From NCBI GenBank assembly GCA_041658605.1, contig JBAZZU010000011.1, positions 4,423 to 68,422 on the forward strand: 64,000 nucleotides of DNA, given 5' to 3'. Below are positions 16,894 through 25,883 of this stretch, piece after piece (positions within the stretch are counted from its first letter, which is position 1; each line of letters starts with the position of its first letter). The position numbers were made by a program, and so were the translations under genes. The notes under the pieces were generated by a model, which was not told the DNA's origin, ran no database searches, and saw only the letters and a list, made by a program, of their open reading frames with translations. The DNA comes from JBAZWE01 sp041658605. Its GTDB lineage: Bacteria; Actinomycetota; Thermoleophilia; BMS3ABIN01.

Positions 16894-18213
16894 TTATTCC
16901 ATACGTTCCTGCAAATGCACCAGATCTTCGTAGGTTTCCCGTTTTATGATTACGCGTGCCGTGCCATCCTTGACGAACAGTACTGCCGGCCGTGTTTGTC
17001 CGTTGTAATTATTGGACATCGAATAACCATAAGCACCTGTCGCGGGTGTGACCAGGACATCGCCCGGGCGAGGGTCTGGAAGGTTCGCCTCTTTGACGAG
17101 GATATCGCCCGACTCACAATGTTTGCCCGCCACGTCGACAGTCATGGTCGGAACGGCCTCGGGGCGGTTGGCAATCAAGGCTTCGTAGCTGGCCTGATAG
17201 AGCATGGGCCTTAAGTTGTCGGACATTCCACCATCAACCGCCACATATGTTTTTACCGACGGTATTGTCTTGATGGCCTGGATTGTATAGGCGGTCAATC
17301 CCGCGTTGGCAACTATAGATCGCCCGGGCTCGACGACAATGCGTGGAACCGGCAAACCCACGCGTGACATTTCCGCCTCAATACCGCCGACGATGGCCTC
17401 GGCCAGCTCATCAACGCTGGCGGGTGAGTCTTCGGCAGTATATGTCGCCCCAAGGCCACCCCCCACATCGAGAATACTGCATATAAAATCATGTTTCCTG
17501 CTGCAGATGTCCATGAAATCCGCAAGAAGGCCTATAGCCTTGCGGTATGGGTCCATGGAAAATATCTGAGAGCCGATGTGGCAATGAAATCCGACCAGTT
17601 CGAGGTTGGAACAGTCCAGCGCGAAGCTTACCGCCTCGTCAGCCTTGCCATCTGCCAGGCAGAATCCAAATTTTGAATCCTGTTTGCCGGTCTGGATAAA
17701 ATCATGCGTATGGGCTTCGATGCCCGGAGTGATCCGCAAAAGGACGGGCTGTTTTATGTCCTGCTCGCCGGCCAGCTCGTTCACGACTGAAAGCTCATCC
17801 AGGGAGTCAGCAACGATATACCCGACCTGGGAGCGAATTGCCCTTTTTAGCTCATCGCGGTTATTGGCGTTACCGTGCAAATATATATGCTCGGGCGGGA
17901 ACCAGGTCTTTAGGGCAATGTAAAGCTCACCACCGGAGGCCACGTCCAGAGACATGTTTTCCTGTGCCAGAAGCTGGCACATGGCCAGGCATGTGAATGC
18001 CTTGCTCGCATAGACGACTTCGAAATCATCCGTTCGAGACGAAAACGCATGTATGTATTCGCGGCAACGATCACGTACGTGCTGCTCGTCATAAATAAAG
18101 AGAGGGGTGCCATACTCGCGGACCAGCTCGACCACGTCGCAACCCGCAACCTCGATGTGGCCGGCTGCGTTGACCCTGCTGGACTTTGGGAGTGGTGGTA
18201 CTGGAATCGCCAT
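16894..18213 (-). CDS. lysA: Diaminopimelate decarboxylase
   Basis: The enzyme converts meso-diaminopimelate to lysine with PLP. The fold III barrel has the PLP lysine in VYASKAF, the HCHIGSQ segment, GGGLG, EPGRSIV and the C-terminal CESGD active-site motif. The frame is open back to 18330, but that would overlap the divergent gene at 18305. I therefore take the ATG at 18211-18213, which gives 439 residues. No convincing Shine-Dalgarno sequence precedes it, so the start is uncertain. Confidence 0.95.
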   Translation of the reverse strand: MAIPVPPLPKSSRVNAAGHIEVAGCDVVELVREYGTPLFIYDEQHVRDRCREYIHAFSSRTDDFEVVYASKAFTCLAMCQLLAQENMSLDVASGGELYIALKTWFPPEHIYLHGNANNRDELKRAIRSQVGYIVADSLDELSVVNELAGEQDIKQPVLLRITPGIEAHTHDFIQTGKQDSKFGFCLADGKADEAVSFALDCSNLELVGFHCHIGSQIFSMDPYRKAIGLLADFMDICSRKHDFICSILDVGGGLGATYTAEDSPASVDELAEAIVGGIEAEMSRVGLPVPRIVVEPGRSIVANAGLTAYTIQAIKTIPSVKTYVAVDGGMSDNLRPMLYQASYEALIANRPEAVPTMTVDVAGKHCESGDILVKEANLPDPRPGDVLVTPATGAYGYSMSNNYNGQTRPAVLFVKDGTARVIIKRETYEDLVHLQERME

Positions 18214-18266
18214 AGGAACTGAAGTTAGCACAGCCCGGCGTTGTCGGTCAAACACGCAACTGCGTC

Positions 18267-18296
18267 TTGAGCGCTGGACGCCCCCTCTGATATAGT
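18267..18296 (+). promoter_or_regulatory. Promoter for a probably leaderless transcript
   Basis: TTGAGC at 18267-18272 and TATAGT at 18291-18296 are separated by 18 bases. TGA before the -10 box makes it an extended -10 as well. The ATG is only eight bases after the box, so transcription should start at or next to the start codon. Confidence 0.65.
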
Positions 18297-18304
18297 TTGA
18301 ATGC

Positions 18305-18682
18305 ATGAGCGAATCCAAAGTCAAGTTCACATACTACATGGGGGACACCCCTCCTCAGTTTGCCAACCGCAGCGAAGAGGAATGTGCGAAGATCCTGGAC
18401 TATTATTCAATCCCCTGGATGTATGAACCCCGCACTTTTGTACTGGAACGGGACCAGGAGGGAAATGTCATCGAAGCGTTCACGCCCGACTTCTTCCTGC
18501 CGGAACAAAATCTTTTCGTAGAATTAACCACCATGAAGCAGGCCCATGTAACCAAGAAAAACATGAAGATTCGCAAGGTTAAGGAAAGGTTTCCAGAGGT
18601 CAACATAAAACTTTTTTACAAGAGGGATTTTCTCAAACTGGCCCAGAAGTATGATCTGTCCGTCGAAAGCGATCAAAAGTAA
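18305..18682 (+). CDS. Small protein resembling PD-(D/E)XK nuclease folds
   Basis: The 125-residue product has an N-terminal segment on protein recognition-like helices and then FTPDFFLPEQNLFVELT. This resembles the PD...(D/E)xK core of small nucleases (PDF and VEL), but the usual Lys two residues after the Glu is Thr; Lys residues follow a few positions later. Activity is therefore doubtful. No ribosome site precedes the ATG, in keeping with leaderless initiation. It lies 47 bases before hpt on the same strand. I cannot give it a name or a reaction. Confidence 0.75.
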   Translation: MSESKVKFTYYMGDTPPQFANRSEEECAKILDYYSIPWMYEPRTFVLERDQEGNVIEAFTPDFFLPEQNLFVELTTMKQAHVTKKNMKIRKVKERFPEVNIKLFYKRDFLKLAQKYDLSVESDQK

Positions 18683-18729
18683 TAAATATGCGGCCACTGG
18701 CTTGAGTTGGCTTACTTTCAGGGGGGAAT

Positions 18730-19284
18730 TTGTTCCAGGATTCAGATATCCAGAGCCTGATTGGCAAGACGTATCTGGACGAATACGCGATAGCGGAGCG
18801 AGTAAAGCAGCTGGCGCGCCAGATTTCCGATGACTACAGCGGCCGCGAGCTGCTCTTATTATCGATTCTCAAGGGTGGGATATTCTTTCTGGCGGATCTT
18901 GCCCGCGAGATATCGATGTCTGTCACTATCGATTTCATAGCTATCTCCAGCTATCGCCGCGACAAGCGTGAAGACGGTGAAGAGATACGCAGGGTCAGGT
19001 TTCTCAAGGATCTGGACCAGGACATCGAAGGGCTGGATGTCCTTATAGTCGAGGACGTCATAGACACCGGCCTTACTCTTAACTACATACTCCAGAACCT
19101 CTGGCTTCGAAAGCCGGCCTCACTTGAGATTGCCACACTGCTGGACAGGCCTTACAGGCGCCTGGTCGATCTCGAGGTCAAATACCAGGGATTCCAGGTA
19201 CCGGACGAGTTTTTCGTGGGATACGGTTTTGACTACAAACAGAAGCTCCGCAATCTTCCCCGTATAACCAGGCTGCATATTTAA
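18730..19284 (+). CDS. hpt: Hypoxanthine phosphoribosyltransferase
   Basis: The 184-residue product has the type I PRTase signature VLIVEDVIDTGLTL, the SILKGGIFFLADL loop near residue 45-57, and a C-terminal GYGFDYKQKLRNLP hood. It salvages hypoxanthine and/or guanine with PRPP. The start is a TTG with AGGGGGG four bases upstream; no ATG lies nearby in frame. It shares a transcript with the upstream small protein. Confidence 0.95.
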   Translation: MFQDSDIQSLIGKTYLDEYAIAERVKQLARQISDDYSGRELLLLSILKGGIFFLADLAREISMSVTIDFIAISSYRRDKREDGEEIRRVRFLKDLDQDIEGLDVLIVEDVIDTGLTLNYILQNLWLRKPASLEIATLLDRPYRRLVDLEVKYQGFQVPDEFFVGYGFDYKQKLRNLPRITRLHI

Positions 19285-19349
19285 TCGCGAAGCTACTTTC
19301 CACAGGTGCTGGAGACGTGTTTTCTGTGAAGAATGTGGTGAAGCCAGCG

Positions 19350-19958
19350 CTACGGATTGACAGGTGTTGTCCGGGTGGTTGTGCCTGTTACAGTCTTTGA
19401 GGTATCAGCCTCGGCGGGTAATATCGAAGCCACTTTCTGCTCGAAGGTCTTTTCCATCAACGGGCCGATGAAGAAATCCTTGATATTTCCCTCTGCATCG
19501 ATGAAAAAAGTTGTAGGAATTCCAGAGAAGGAAACCTTGCCGGCTTTTTGATATGAATAAACGATATCTCCGTTTGGATCCATGCCAATGGGAAACTCAA
19601 GGCCGTGTTTTTCAGCAAATGCCCTCTGGCTGTCTGTATCGTCTTTTACCGCAAGCCCGAAAAAGACAACCTTGTCTTTATATTTCTCATACATTTTCGC
19701 GAGAACGGGGGCTTCCTGCTCGCACGGTCCGCACCAGGAAGCGGCGAAGTTCAATACAACGGGTTTGCCTTTGAGGTTTGCATTATAGGAGACCCTGTCT
19801 CCGGAAAGAGTCGTCACCGTGAAGTCCGGCGCGTATTTGGCGGGCGCCGCGTTGCCTGAAGTGGAGCTACCGGAGTTATTGCCGCCGCAGCCAGCGATCA
19901 ATACCGCGATGAGAGTAATCGCCGCCGCAGATAGCAGGATTTTCTTGTTCATAAACAT
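19350..19958 (-). CDS. TlpA/ResA-like thioredoxin-fold lipoprotein
   Basis: The 202-residue product has a lipoprotein signal (VLIAGC) and then a TlpA-type fold with WCGPC and the cis-Pro loop GIPTTFFID. It is tethered outside the membrane and should act on disulfides, for example in cytochrome maturation or protection of exported thiols; no c-type cytochrome gene is in the window. The Thr/Pro-rich tail is probably disordered. It follows the glutaredoxin gene by 61 bases, suggesting a thiol-redox operon. Confidence 0.92.
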   Translation of the reverse strand: MFMNKKILLSAAAITLIAVLIAGCGGNNSGSSTSGNAAPAKYAPDFTVTTLSGDRVSYNANLKGKPVVLNFAASWCGPCEQEAPVLAKMYEKYKDKVVFFGLAVKDDTDSQRAFAEKHGLEFPIGMDPNGDIVYSYQKAGKVSFSGIPTTFFIDAEGNIKDFFIGPLMEKTFEQKVASILPAEADTSKTVTGTTTRTTPVNP

Positions 19959-20019
19959 GATGAGATCAAAAGGCTTTTATAAAGAAACTTGCCCGGCGCC
20001 TGCCGGACCATTAGATTCC

Positions 20020-20232
20020 TCAGCTTCCGCCGAAGCCTACCGAAACATCGCCATCCCGCACGATAACCGGTACTGCCGCGACACCAGCCTTACTTACCGC
20101 CTCTTCCTTTATCGCAGGATCAGAAGTAACATCCCGTTCTTCGAATGCTACTCCCTTCTGGTTGAGATCATCTTTGGCCGCCGCGCAGTACGGGCAACCG
20201 GGTTTTGTGTAAATAACCACATCTTCCGTCAT
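20020..20232 (-). CDS. Glutaredoxin-family protein
   Basis: The 70-residue product has CPYC near the N-terminus (VVIYTKPGCPYC) and the VPVIV cis-Pro segment. It is a short cytoplasmic glutaredoxin or NrdH-type redoxin. The start has AAGGAGG eight bases upstream, and a TGn-TAGAAT extended -10 box lies at about 20260-20268 on the minus strand. It leads the thiol operon with the TlpA-like lipoprotein. Confidence 0.93.
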   Translation of the reverse strand: MTEDVVIYTKPGCPYCAAAKDDLNQKGVAFEERDVTSDPAIKEEAVSKAGVAAVPVIVRDGDVSVGFGGS

Positions 20233-20413
20233 GGAAATACCTCCTTCAGGTCAATGAAAATATTCTAGCACAGTACCAGCGGCAGGTTGCTTTTTATGCA
20301 GCCCTTATAAATAATGAAATACCGTCTGGCTTGCATCAGCTGGTGGGTTGATATGTACCTCCTGGCAGTCACCTTGGAAATATTCAACCAAACCACGAAA
20401 TCTTGGAGGATAA

Positions 20414-21172
20414 ATGAGCGACAGGACGCCGATCATCGCTGGCAACTGGAAGATGTACAAAACAAGCTCTGAAGCTCAAGCGTATGTCTCGGAATTCCTG
20501 GCGCTGGTGGATGGGGTGTCTGATGTTGAGATCGTTATCTGTCCGCCCTTCACATCGCTTGCCGATGTCGTCCGCATGACACAGGGCAGCAACGTCCTGG
20601 TATCGGCCCAGAATATGCATTACGAAGACGAAGGCGCATTCACTGGGGAGATATCGGCATCGATGCTCACTGACTTGGGAATCACGGATGTAGTGCTCGG
20701 GCATTCGGAGCGGCGTGAATACTTTTGTGAAAATGACGCGGACCTGGCAAAAAAGATAACAAAGGCGCTGAGCGCCAACCTGAGGCCGATATTGTGCGTC
20801 GGGGAAAGTGACGAGGATCGGGAAGCCGGCAGGACAGAAGAGAAGCTTAAGGGACAGCTGGTCAAAGGACTTGCCGACGTCAGCGCAGACCAGCTTGCGG
20901 GAATGGTGGTTGCATACGAGCCCATCTGGGCCATCGGAACAGGAAAGACCGCGACTCCCCAGATAGCTCAGGATACGATCCACTTCATCCGGGAGACCCT
21001 GGCGGCCGAATTTGACGCCGAGGCAGCCGCTCAGGTCAGGATTCTCTATGGCGGAAGTGTCAAGCCGGATAATATCGCTGAACTCATGAGCGAGGATGAT
21101 ATCGATGGCGCTCTTGTCGGAGGGGCCAGCCTCAAAGCATCAGATTTTGCGCAGCTAGTCAATTATAAGTAA
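20414..21172 (+). CDS. tpiA: Triosephosphate isomerase
   Basis: This 252-residue TIM barrel interconverts dihydroxyacetone phosphate and glyceraldehyde 3-phosphate. The active-site residues are all present: Lys13 in GNWKMYK, His97 in VLGHSERR, Glu169 in AYEPIWAIGTG, and the phosphate-binding YGGSVKPDN. TTGGAGG lies seven bases before the ATG. It is followed seven bases later by gpmI, forming a short glycolytic operon without gap or pgk. Confidence 0.98.
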   Translation: MSDRTPIIAGNWKMYKTSSEAQAYVSEFLALVDGVSDVEIVICPPFTSLADVVRMTQGSNVLVSAQNMHYEDEGAFTGEISASMLTDLGITDVVLGHSERREYFCENDADLAKKITKALSANLRPILCVGESDEDREAGRTEEKLKGQLVKGLADVSADQLAGMVVAYEPIWAIGTGKTATPQIAQDTIHFIRETLAAEFDAEAAAQVRILYGGSVKPDNIAELMSEDDIDGALVGGASLKASDFAQLVNYK

Positions 21173-21179
21173 GGCGATA

Positions 21180-22715
21180 ATGCCATCCGAAGAACCGACC
21201 TTTGTTTGCCTGCTTGTGCTTGACGGCTGGGGTATAGCCCCGCCCGGCCCGGCAAACGCGGTCACGCTTGCAGACACACCCAACCTCGACCGCCTGGCGG
21301 CGGATTATCCCCGAACAACCCTTAAAGCCTCCGGAGAGGCGGTCGGACTACCTCCGGGGCAGATGGGCAACTCTGAGGTCGGGCACCTCAATCTGGGGGC
21401 GGGCCGTGTCGTCTACCAGGATCTGACGAGGATCAACCTTGCCATCAAGGACGGATCTTTTTTCCGTAACACTGAGTTGCTTAAAGCTTTCGAGGTCGCC
21501 CGGGAAAAAGGCGGCTCCGTACACCTTCTGGGCCTTCTGTCAGACGGCGGAGTTCACAGTGATATAGCTCATATTGAAGCGCTCTTAGAAATGGCAAGGC
21601 AGCATAAGCAGCAGAGCCTGTACCTGCACCTTTTTCTTGACGGGCGCGATGTCTCTCCAAAAAGTGGTCTTGCATATGTAGCGGAAGTGGAGAAATTTCT
21701 CGCAAAGGCCGGCCTTGGTGAGATCGCAACCATATCCGGAAGGTTTTATGCAATGGATCGCGACAATCGCTGGGAGCGCATAAAACTCGCGTACGACGCA
21801 ATGGCGCACGGCGCCGGCCCGCATAACAGCAATCCCATCAATGCCGTTGATGAGTCCTACAGGATTGATATCACTGATGAGTTTGTCATTCCCACGGTCA
21901 TAAGCGATAAGTCTGAAGCAAGGTTGCGCGACGAGGACAGCGTTATCTTCTTTAACTTCAGGCCTGATCGGGCGCGTGAGCTTACCAGGTCACTGTTAAG
22001 CCCTGATTTCTCCGATTTTGATCGGGGAGAGGATCCTCCACATCCATACTTGGTCACAATGACCGAATACGACATAATGTTTGATGCGCCCATGGCGTTT
22101 CCGCCTGAGACGCTGAATAATGTCCTCGCGGCCGTCCTTTCCAGGGAAAACAAAACCCAGCTTCACATAGCCGAGACAGAAAAGTATGCCCATGTGACAT
22201 TTTTTTTCAACGGCGGCGTGGAGCAGGCTTTCCCCGGCGAGACGAGAAAGCTGATTCCTTCACCGACTGAAGTTCCCACCTACGACAAGAAACCTGAAAT
22301 GAGCGCAAGGAAGGTAACGGATGAGCTCCTGGATCTTCTGGATCACCAGCATTTTGACTTCGTTGTAGTAAATCTTGCCAATTGTGACATGGTAGGTCAT
22401 ACGGGAATAATCAAAGCCGCCGTCGAGGCCGTAGAGGTTGTAGACGAGTGCGTGGGAAGTATAGTCGCCAAAGTTCAGAATAGGGGCGGCATATGTCTGA
22501 TCACATCAGATCACGGCAATGCCGAGCGCATGCTGGATTCCAGCAATGGACCCGATACCGCGCATACATCAGAACTGGTTCCTCTTATCGTAACGGCTCC
22601 TGTCCGGCTGGCGTCGGGACGTGCCCTTGGTGATGTCGCGCCCACCGTATTAGATTTCCTCAATATCCCGGTTCCTGATGACATGACCGGCCACTCCATA
22701 ATTACGGGTCTATAG
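21180..22715 (+). CDS. gpmI: 2,3-bisphosphoglycerate-independent phosphoglycerate mutase
   Basis: This 511-residue enzyme interconverts 3- and 2-phosphoglycerate with two manganese ions. The metal and nucleophile motifs are intact: Asp15 in LVLDGWG, Ser65 in GNSEVGHLNLGAGR, ANCDMVGHTG, TSDHGNAE and TAHTS. It is full length for GpmI and lies next to tpiA, so it is the glycolytic mutase here. This matters because a second mutase-like gene lies at 46977-48188. Confidence 0.98.
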   Translation: MPSEEPTFVCLLVLDGWGIAPPGPANAVTLADTPNLDRLAADYPRTTLKASGEAVGLPPGQMGNSEVGHLNLGAGRVVYQDLTRINLAIKDGSFFRNTELLKAFEVAREKGGSVHLLGLLSDGGVHSDIAHIEALLEMARQHKQQSLYLHLFLDGRDVSPKSGLAYVAEVEKFLAKAGLGEIATISGRFYAMDRDNRWERIKLAYDAMAHGAGPHNSNPINAVDESYRIDITDEFVIPTVISDKSEARLRDEDSVIFFNFRPDRARELTRSLLSPDFSDFDRGEDPPHPYLVTMTEYDIMFDAPMAFPPETLNNVLAAVLSRENKTQLHIAETEKYAHVTFFFNGGVEQAFPGETRKLIPSPTEVPTYDKKPEMSARKVTDELLDLLDHQHFDFVVVNLANCDMVGHTGIIKAAVEAVEVVDECVGSIVAKVQNRGGICLITSDHGNAERMLDSSNGPDTAHTSELVPLIVTAPVRLASGRALGDVAPTVLDFLNIPVPDDMTGHSIITGL

Positions 22716-22811
22716 CCTTCGATCGTTTATGGCGGCTTGCGATGGGACCGCTGGACCGCTATCATCTTGAATGGTCATCAACAATTTCCAATGAGGTAGA
22801 ATCCTGTAATC

Positions 22812-23039
22812 ATGATAGTTGTAACTCTCGGCATACATTCAATACTGGCAGTCCTTCTCGTAGTGCTGATTCTTCTGCACTCGGGCAAAGGTGGGGTATC
22901 CGGTATCTTCGGTGGCGGCATGAGCGAGACATTCAGCGGCACGAGCGTGATTGAAAAGAACCTCACTCGCGTGACCATCGCAGTAGCAACCCTCTTTTTT
23001 ATCACCACGGGGATTCTGGTTTTTGTTCTAAAAGCCTGA
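22812..23039 (+). CDS. secG: Preprotein translocase subunit SecG
   Basis: The 75-residue product has two membrane segments (about 4-22 and 53-73) joined by a Gly-rich loop with HSGKGGVSGIFGGG, the SecG signature. It assists SecYE in protein export. Its place after gpmI is common in Gram-positive bacteria. TAGAAT about ten bases before the start could be a -10 box. Confidence 0.96.
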   Translation: MIVVTLGIHSILAVLLVVLILLHSGKGGVSGIFGGGMSETFSGTSVIEKNLTRVTIAVATLFFITTGILVFVLKA

Positions 23040-23182
23040 CTATCTGGCAGGTCCAGGCAGGTCTTTCACAAACAGTTTCTTCTTAACACGTACGTCCTTC
23101 TGCTGAAATTCAGCATTAACCAGATTCTCCTGTCCGATAGCCCCACGCTTATCATTTCATCCCAAAATCCACAAAGAGCGCA

Positions 23183-23188
23183 TATAAT
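23183..23188 (+). promoter_or_regulatory. Possible -10 box of the aroE-pil transcript
   Basis: A perfect TATAAT, about 105 bases before the aroE start, with no clear -35 box. Confidence 0.35.
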
Positions 23189-23293
23189 GGCGCCTAGAGC
23201 AGCTGTTCAAGGCAAGGCTTATCACTACCGATGACGGAGCGAAGAACGAGTCGGGGCCTTGCTTTCATCGTCCCCGAAATCAACGGAGGCCAA

Positions 23294-24145
23294 GTGAAAA
23301 TAACAGGCACAACAAAGTTGCTGGGCATTCTGGGTGACCCTGTATCCCACAGCCTGTCTCCACTGATGCATAATCGTGCGTGTGAGGAGTTGGGTCTGGA
23401 TATCTGTTATGTGCCATTGAACGTCAAGGCAGATCAGCTTGCTATGGCCATCGACGGCCTCAGGGCGATGCGGTTTCTGGGCGCCAATATAACAATTCCA
23501 CACAAGGTATCGGCGCTGGCCCTAATGGACAGACTGGCGGATAGCGCTAGAAACGTCGGAGCGGTAAATACAGTAGTTAACAAGAACGGATTGCTCACAG
23601 GCCATAACACCGATGGCGCCGGCTTCATCCGGTCTCTGGAGGATGCGACATCGATCGATTATGCTGCTACATCCGTTGTCCTGCTGGGAGCCGGCGGTGC
23701 TGCCAGGTCGATAGCCTTTGCGTTGGCAGAAAAAAAAGTATCCAGAATTGTGATCATCAACCGTACGCAGGAGCGCGCTGTTGAACTCAAAAGGTTGCTC
23801 GAACATGATTTTTCGTCATTGGAGATAGTTGTAAAGGGGACAGATGATGAATACGGAGATGATATTTCTGCTGGAAAACTAGTGATAAACGCGACTTCAA
23901 CGGGTCTGGAGGCCGACCTAAAGAGTGCACCGGTGTGGGTCGATAGATTAACGAAAGATCACGTTGTCTGCGACATAATTTATAGGGCACAGGAAAAAAA
24001 TCCACTCCTGGTCGCAGCGCGAGCCAAAGGGGCAACTACATTGGGCGGACTCGGCATGCTTCTTCATCAAGGAGTTATTGCGTTCCATTTATGGACCGGA
24101 ATAGAGCCGCCAGTCGATGTTATGAGGAATTCGATTGAATCCTAG
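23294..24145 (+). CDS. aroE: Shikimate dehydrogenase
   Basis: The enzyme reduces 3-dehydroshikimate with NADPH in aromatic amino acid synthesis. The N-terminal substrate domain has GDPVSHSLSPLMHN and ANITIPHK, with the catalytic Lys. The NADP domain has LLGAGGAAR, INATSTGL and GLGMLLHQG. I take the GTG at 23294 (283 residues) because GGAGG lies four bases upstream and the N-terminus then fits the family; the frame also opens at an ATG at 23231. Its end overlaps pilB by 11 bases. Confidence 0.95.
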   Translation: MKITGTTKLLGILGDPVSHSLSPLMHNRACEELGLDICYVPLNVKADQLAMAIDGLRAMRFLGANITIPHKVSALALMDRLADSARNVGAVNTVVNKNGLLTGHNTDGAGFIRSLEDATSIDYAATSVVLLGAGGAARSIAFALAEKKVSRIVIINRTQERAVELKRLLEHDFSSLEIVVKGTDDEYGDDISAGKLVINATSTGLEADLKSAPVWVDRLTKDHVVCDIIYRAQEKNPLLVAARAKGATTLGGLGMLLHQGVIAFHLWTGIEPPVDVMRNSIES

Positions 24146-25850
24146 CGAACTTACATCCCGTACACCCCGCAAGAAATTACAGCCTATCGGCGAGATACTC
24201 GTCGCCAAGGAACTAATTTCTCGCGAACAGCTTGACGAAGTCCTGGAAAAGCAGAAGGACTCGCCGAAGCGACTCGGTGAGATCCTCGTCGATGACGGCA
24301 TCCTGACGCAGGAGCAGCTGAATATCGCCCTGGCGGAAAGACTTGGTGTCGAGAGCCTTGGTCTGGATGAATACAACATCGATTCTCTGGCCGCGACAAT
24401 GATACCGGAGAAGCTGGCCAGGCGTTATGGCGCCATACCGGTAAAGTTCGTGGATGAAAATACCCTGCTGGTTGCGATGGTCGATCCCACAAACGTGTTT
24501 GCAATCGATGACCTGCGCATGATGACCGGCTATGACATCAAGCCGGCAATCGCATCGACGGAAGATGTTTTCAATCAGATTTCAAAAATTCATCGGATGG
24601 GCGATTCTGCCAGTAGCCAGGTCGAAGAAGATGATGAGGACTTGCTTGGCGAAACCTCAGTAGACGCTGATATACGCGAGGTGGCCTCTGAAGCTCCGAT
24701 CGTCAAACTGGTCAATGGCGTCATCAGCCAGGGCGTGGACGATGGGGCGAGTGACCTTCATTTCGAGCCTCAGGAGAAAGAACTGGCAATCCGTTTCAGG
24801 ATTGACGGCGTGCTCCATGCTGTTATGTCGGTGCCAAAGCGCATGCAGTCGGCGGTGCTTTCGCGCCTCAAGGTCATGGCTGATATCGACATAGCCGAGA
24901 GGCGCATACCCCAGGATGGCCGCATAGGATTAATAGTTGGAGGCAAGCCCATCGATATACGTGTTGCCTCTATGCCAACGGTTTATGGTGAGAAGATAGT
25001 TCTGCGAATTCTTGACAAGAGCAGTGTCATGCTCAATCTCTCCGATCTTGGTTTCGCCGAGAAGGCGTTGAAGCGTTACGAACGATCGTACACGAAACCT
25101 TATGGAGCCATGCTGGTCACGGGCCCGACCGGTAGCGGCAAATCCACGACTCTTTATGCGACCCTGAACGTTCTCAATTGCAAGGAGAAGAACATCATCA
25201 CTGTTGAGGACCCTGTTGAATACAGGCTTGCGGGCATCAACCAGACACAGATCAATCCCAAGGCAGGCCTGACGTTTGCTTCCGGGCTCAGGGCGATCCT
25301 GCGCTCAGATCCGGATATCGTGATGGTTGGTGAGATCCGTGACAAAGAAACCGCACAGATAGCTATCGAGTCAGCGTTAACCGGGCATCTTGTATTGAGC
25401 ACTTTGCACACAAATGACGCGCCGGGTGCTTTGACGCGTCTTACTGAGATGGGGATCGAGCCATTCCTGTCAGCATCAGCCATCGAGTGTGTTTTAGCGC
25501 AGAGACTGGCAAGGCGCCTCTGCTCAAACTGCAAGGAACCATATCATCCTACGGATGAAGCCCTGGCTCAGAACGGTTTCCCCCAGGAAGTCATAGGCAA
25601 AGACATCACACTGTATCGTTCCGCTGGTTGTCCCCGCTGTAACAACACGGGATATAAGGGAAGATTTGGAATTTATGAAGTCATGCTTGTGAGCGAAGCT
25701 ATCGAGCGGTTAACGGTGGAGAGAAAAAGTGCCGATGAGATTTCGAGAGTAGCTCAGGCTGAAGGAATGGTTACTCTGCGTGAAGATGGCATAGATAAAG
25801 TCATTCAGGGCATAACATCGATAGAAGAGATAGCCAGGGTCATCATTTGA
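24135..25850 (+). CDS. pilB: Type IV pilus assembly ATPase PilB
   Basis: The 571-residue hexameric motor drives pilus extension. An N-terminal T2SSE_N domain (about 20-160) is followed by the ATPase domain with Walker A GPTGSGKST, the Asp box EDPVEYR, Walker B and the His box. It also has the tetracysteine zinc motif CSNC...CPRC near residues 460-500 that distinguishes PilB from PilT. It starts at a TTG inside the end of aroE with GAGGA upstream, so it is translationally coupled. Confidence 0.96.
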   Translation: MNPSELTSRTPRKKLQPIGEILVAKELISREQLDEVLEKQKDSPKRLGEILVDDGILTQEQLNIALAERLGVESLGLDEYNIDSLAATMIPEKLARRYGAIPVKFVDENTLLVAMVDPTNVFAIDDLRMMTGYDIKPAIASTEDVFNQISKIHRMGDSASSQVEEDDEDLLGETSVDADIREVASEAPIVKLVNGVISQGVDDGASDLHFEPQEKELAIRFRIDGVLHAVMSVPKRMQSAVLSRLKVMADIDIAERRIPQDGRIGLIVGGKPIDIRVASMPTVYGEKIVLRILDKSSVMLNLSDLGFAEKALKRYERSYTKPYGAMLVTGPTGSGKSTTLYATLNVLNCKEKNIITVEDPVEYRLAGINQTQINPKAGLTFASGLRAILRSDPDIVMVGEIRDKETAQIAIESALTGHLVLSTLHTNDAPGALTRLTEMGIEPFLSASAIECVLAQRLARRLCSNCKEPYHPTDEALAQNGFPQEVIGKDITLYRSAGCPRCNNTGYKGRFGIYEVMLVSEAIERLTVERKSADEISRVAQAEGMVTLREDGIDKVIQGITSIEEIARVII

Positions 25851-25883
25851 TCCTTTAGGGCAATAGAAAGAGGGGGAAGCAGA

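Noticed and set aside
20020..20232. Reading the glutaredoxin as mycoredoxin or NrdH specifically
   Set aside because: The sequence has CPYC, but nothing beside it (no nrdEF, no mycothiol gene) decides between them.
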